Shown: positions 61,391 through 64,000 of the stretch, one piece after another
Layout: each line of letters begins with the position of its first letter
How positions within the stretch are numbered: the stretch's first letter is position 1
Translations under genes and position numbers: made by a program
The notes under the pieces: generated by a model
Database searches by the model: none
The model's input: only the letters and a program-made list of their open reading frames with translations
Told to the model about the DNA's origin: nothing
Origin: Embleya sp045207655
GTDB taxonomy: Bacteria > Actinomycetota > Actinomycetes > Streptomycetales > Streptomycetaceae
NCBI RefSeq assembly: GCF_045207655.1
Contig: NZ_CP108785.1
Location: forward strand, 1,054,001 to 1,118,000
DNA length: 64,000 bases
Reading direction: 5' to 3'

Positions 61391-62185
61391 ATGCCGTTCA
61401 TCCGTTCGGGTTCCCCGGACACACACCTGTTCTATGAGGACTTCGGCGCCGGTCCACCGATCGTTCTGCTGCACGGCTGGCCGCTGTCGGGCCGGTTCTG
61501 GGAGGGGCAGGTCCGGGCCCTCGTCGAGGCTGGCCACCGGGTGGTCTGTCCCGACCGGCGGGGATTCGGCCGCTCCGCCCAGCCGTGGGAAGGGTACGAC
61601 TACGACACCTTCGCCGCCGACCTCACCGCGATCCTGCTCGCCTTGGACCTGGAGGACGCGGTGCTGGTCGGGCATTCGACCGGCTGCGGCGACGTCGTCC
61701 GGTGCGCCGCCTCGGGTTCGGTCCGGCCGCGTGCGGTGGTGCTCGCCGATCCGGTCCTGCGGCTGGACCCGGACACCGATCCGACGGTGGCCGACGATCT
61801 GACCGACGCCGGTCTCGGCTACCGCATCGCGATGCTCGACGACGTCCTGCGCCGCCTGTTCTCCGTCGACGGCCGGCCGGCCCTCGACCAGGCCACCCAC
61901 CGGTACCTGCTCGGCCTGGCCGCTGCCGCCTCCCCCAAGGGCGGCATCGACGCGATCACCGCCTGGGCGCACACCCGTTTCACCCACGACCTCACCCACC
62001 TGAAGGTCCCCACCTTGATCGTCCATGGTGCGTCCGACGCCTTCGCGCCGTTCGAATCCGGTCCTGTACAGATCGCCGCACTGATCTCCCACGTCGTGCG
62101 TGTGGAGATCCCCCACGCCCCCCACGCCGCGCCGTTCACCCACGCCGAACAGTGGACGCGGATCCTGCTGGACTTCCTCGCCTGA
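61391..62185 (+). CDS. Alpha/beta hydrolase, non-haem chloroperoxidase-like
   Basis: A 264-residue hydrolase: MPFIRSGSPDTHLFYEDFG, PIVLLHGWPLSGRFWEG, RRGFGRSAQPWEGYD, nucleophile GHSTGCGDVVR, acid Asp in LIVHGASDAFAPFE and His in PHAPHAAPFTHAE. Members are esterases or perhydrolases with incidental haloperoxidase activity. It is divergent from the LAL regulator (113 bases apart) and paralogous to the deleted gene at 57954-58423. A hairpin follows at 62198-62232. Confidence 0.87.
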   Translation: MPFIRSGSPDTHLFYEDFGAGPPIVLLHGWPLSGRFWEGQVRALVEAGHRVVCPDRRGFGRSAQPWEGYDYDTFAADLTAILLALDLEDAVLVGHSTGCGDVVRCAASGSVRPRAVVLADPVLRLDPDTDPTVADDLTDAGLGYRIAMLDDVLRRLFSVDGRPALDQATHRYLLGLAAAASPKGGIDAITAWAHTRFTHDLTHLKVPTLIVHGASDAFAPFESGPVQIAALISHVVRVEIPHAPHAAPFTHAEQWTRILLDFLA

Positions 62186-62197
62186 CGACTGGTGGAA

Positions 62198-62232
62198 CGC
62201 CGGTGCCGTAGGCAACCTCCCGGGCACCGGCG
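62198..62232. terminator. Hairpin downstream of the chloroperoxidase-like gene
   Basis: CGCCGGTGCC (62198-62207) and GGCACCGGCG (62223-62232), perfect 10-base arms with a 15-base loop, beginning 12 bases after the stop. Confidence 0.6.
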
Positions 62233-62554
62233 GAAACGGTTCCGTGCATCGTGGCAGCGCCGCGATACGCGAACTTGACCGTGCGCGCCGGTTTGTGAAC
62301 CCACGGCGCCAGGAGTTGCTCCGGGTCTGGTGGAGCCTCGACCGGGCCTGTTGTGGTCGGTGGCCGGCCGGACGACCGGGGGTACGGACGGCCGGACAGC
62401 CGGACGGCCGGGGGTACGGATCGTGGCCGCGACCGGTCACTCCGACGCCGATGAGCCCGGCGGCTACGGGCCGGGGAGTCCCAACCGCGCGTGCCGGATG
62501 CCGAACTCCGGCTGCCGCTCCGCCGCCGGAGGAGGTCCGGGCCCGGCGGGCCGC
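62233..62554. other. Convergent intergenic region with short repeats
   Basis: About 320 bases between two convergent genes. GGGGGTACGGA occurs twice near 62378-62420, around CGGCCGGACAG/CCGGACGGCCG-type symmetry. No gene is seen. Confidence 0.45.
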
Positions 62555-63502
62555 TCAGCGGGAGCGCCGGCGCCATTCGTTGGGGGTGGTTCCGTAGGTC
62601 TGGCGGAACCGGCGGGAGAAGTGGACGGGGCTGCCGAAGCCCCAGGACCGGGCGACGGCCTCGATGGTGCGGTGGGCGTGTTCCGGCGACGCCAGGTCAC
62701 GGCGGCAGCCTTCCAGCCGCCGACGGATGATCCACTGTTCCAGGCTGAAGTCGTTCTCCTCGCAGAGCCGGTAGAGGGTCCGCAGGGAAATGCCGTGGGC
62801 CCAGGCGATGCGCCGCGGGGTGAGCTCCGGGTCCGCCAGGTGCAGGCGGACGTAGGCGAGGATCCTGGTGAGGAGGGTGTCCTCGGCGACCTTCCGGCGC
62901 ACCGGTCCTTCCTGGGTCACCGAGACGATGAGGGCGCGGGTGAGTTCGAGGGTGGCCGAGGCGAGCTTCTCCGCGCCGGCCTCCGCGCTGAGCCGGTCGG
63001 CGTTCTGGTGCAGGGCGTGGATGTGGTGCAGGAGCAGCGGACCGATACTGCTGTTCGACAGCAGCGGAATCGCCTCGCGGACCAGGTGCTCCGGCAGGCC
63101 GAAGCGGTCGGCGTCGACCATGAACGCGACGGAGAGCCCCGATCCGGACCAGCCGTATTCATAGCCGGCGCTCTTCTGGGCCAGGGCCAGGGTGCCGGGT
63201 CCGACGTACTGCTGATGGCCGTTCCAGGTGAAGGCACCCCGGCCCTGGCTCTGTGTGATGATCGAGATCGTGTTCATCGAGTCGAACCGCGCGTTGTGCG
63301 CGGTGCGCCGGATGCTCATTCCCGAACCGTGGGTGGCGAACAGAGTCAGCGGACCGAAGTTCCAGGCTTCGAGTCTCTTCCACACTCCCGCGCCGGACCG
63401 CTCCTGCTCGATCGAGCAGCTGCCGGTCTCACCCGCGGCCGCGGCGTGGTAGGCCTCGGCCCGCTCTGACGCCGGAAGTTCGGCAGTGTCCAGGATCAGC
63501 AC
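62555..63502 (-). CDS. AraC-family transcriptional regulator
   Basis: A 315-residue regulator of the AraC-binding-like (NphR/FeaR) type. The N-terminal sensor spans about 20-190 (NTISIITQSQGRGAFTWNG, then VGPGTLALAQKSAGYEY). The C-terminal double HTH spans about 210-312: IAWAHGISLRTLYRLCEEND, then WGFGSPVHFSRRFRQTYG with the closing TPNEWRR. The start is GTG 63502. No target gene is adjacent in the same direction. Confidence 0.88.
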   Translation of the reverse strand: MLILDTAELPASERAEAYHAAAAGETGSCSIEQERSGAGVWKRLEAWNFGPLTLFATHGSGMSIRRTAHNARFDSMNTISIITQSQGRGAFTWNGHQQYVGPGTLALAQKSAGYEYGWSGSGLSVAFMVDADRFGLPEHLVREAIPLLSNSSIGPLLLHHIHALHQNADRLSAEAGAEKLASATLELTRALIVSVTQEGPVRRKVAEDTLLTRILAYVRLHLADPELTPRRIAWAHGISLRTLYRLCEENDFSLEQWIIRRRLEGCRRDLASPEHAHRTIEAVARSWGFGSPVHFSRRFRQTYGTTPNEWRRRSR

Positions 63503-63787
63503 GTCGCCCCCGGCGTTGTGACGGCACGGCCTGCCGCGGCGGCCCTGTCACCAGGATCCTTGCGCGATCACCGTCGGCGCGGGCCGGGCGGTCGCCGCCC
63601 GAGTATGCCGCGAACGGGCCCACGCGCGGGGGTGGTTCACGGACCTGACCGGTCCGGCCCGATCCGGCCGGCGCGGCTCCCGACAGACGACAACGTCCCT
63701 CTCGGCGGACGCACGCGCTTCGCCCGGCCGATTCGAACCCGCTCGAGACGAACACCGACTCCGGCCGGCACGGCCGTCTTGGCCCAG

Positions 63788-64000
63788 CTAGAGTTGCCCC
63801 CCACCTGGTCGGGTTCCCGCCGGGTCCGGGGCCGGACCTCCGGCGGCGACGTGCTCCGGGAGCCGTCCCTCAGGCCCGTCGAGCGCGTTCGTCACGAGTT
63901 CGCGCGCGTACTCGGCGTCCAGCCGGCCGGGGCGGAAGAGGATGCGGTACATGATCGGCGCCACGACGCGATCGATCATCCGCTCCGTGTCGGGCACCGG
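63788..64000 (-). CDS. TetR-family regulator, C-terminal part (runs off the window)
   Basis: The last about 70 residues of a TetR-type regulator: RMIDRVVAPIMYRILFRPGRL, then DAEYARELVTNALDG and a disordered Pro/Gly tail. VVAPIMYRILF is typical of TetR C-terminal domains of the AcrR type. The HTH and start lie beyond the right edge. The 285 bases between it and the AraC gene show no gene. Confidence 0.7.
   Translation of the reverse strand, partial: PVPDTERMIDRVVAPIMYRILFRPGRLDAEYARELVTNALDGPEGRLPEHVAAGGPAPDPAGTRPGGGQL

Noticed and set aside
1..64000. tRNA, rRNA, riboswitch and attachment sites
   Set aside because: Looked for on both strands by eye; nothing with the required conserved sequence or structure was found.

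Overview
The window is very GC-rich, with third-codon positions almost always G or C and GTG starts common. DUF3558-type lipoprotein, DUF2867, large LuxR (LAL), PucR, HxlR and cupin-XRE families recur. This fits a streptomycete-like actinomycete; genus is not resolvable from the sequence alone. No rRNA, tRNA, CRISPR array or intact insertion sequence is visible. About eleven decayed gene remnants lie among intact accessory genes, which would suit an accessory or chromosome-arm location.

Layout. 1-2.3 kb: end of a peptide-type ABC solute-binding protein, a DinB-like gene and a decayed MHYT-domain gene. 2.5-20.5 kb: a probable biosynthetic locus. It holds a HypX-like formyltransferase/crotonase protein, a metallo-beta-lactamase-fold hydrolase divergent from a cupin-XRE regulator with a clear inverted repeat between them, an N-acylamino-acid racemase/GNAT acyltransferase pair, and an operon of NRPS A-T-R, aldo-keto reductase, NRPS A-T-C-A-T-TE-MFS and a threonine-synthase-like PLP enzyme. 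The genes of that operon overlap or nearly touch. In-frame TTA codons in both NRPS genes and in the racemase suggest bldA-dependent expression. Pocket residues suggest diamino acids (lysine-like, ornithine-like) for the bimodular NRPS.

20.5-26.6 kb: quinone oxidoreductase/HxlR pair, a HEAT-repeat protein with a biotinyl-like tail, two small hypotheticals and remnants. 26.6-31.6 kb: GMC oxidoreductase and aldehyde dehydrogenase, translationally coupled and divergent from a PucR regulator. 31.6-36.5 kb: IS630-type remnant, TetR regulator, degenerate resolvase-like protein, D-cysteine-desulfhydrase-like PLP enzyme coupled to an aldonolactone-oxidase-like flavoprotein, and a truncated class III aminotransferase. 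The TetR gene and the aminotransferase remnant carry nearly identical operator-like sites. 36.4-42.2 kb: HD hydrolase, two coupled flavin monooxygenases behind a perfect palindrome, an AsnO/VioC-like oxygenase and an unrecognised 372-residue protein.

42.7-47.3 kb: IclR regulator, ThDP enzyme, and divergently a phosphotriesterase-like hydrolase and a VOC protein; this looks like a small catabolic module. 47.4-53.3 kb: a scar joining ALDH and IclR remnants, a second IclR gene, a nitrilase, a lipoprotein, a response-regulator remnant, DUF2867 and a repeat-like small protein. 53.6-64 kb: secreted M4 protease, Dps, four alpha/beta hydrolases (two broken) around a LAL regulator, an AraC regulator and the end of a TetR gene.

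The most novel candidate is the NRPS locus: an NRPS fused to its own exporter, a cysteine-nucleophile thioesterase, a separate reductive A-T-R protein with a partner reductase, and a HypX homologue with no hydrogenase genes in view.
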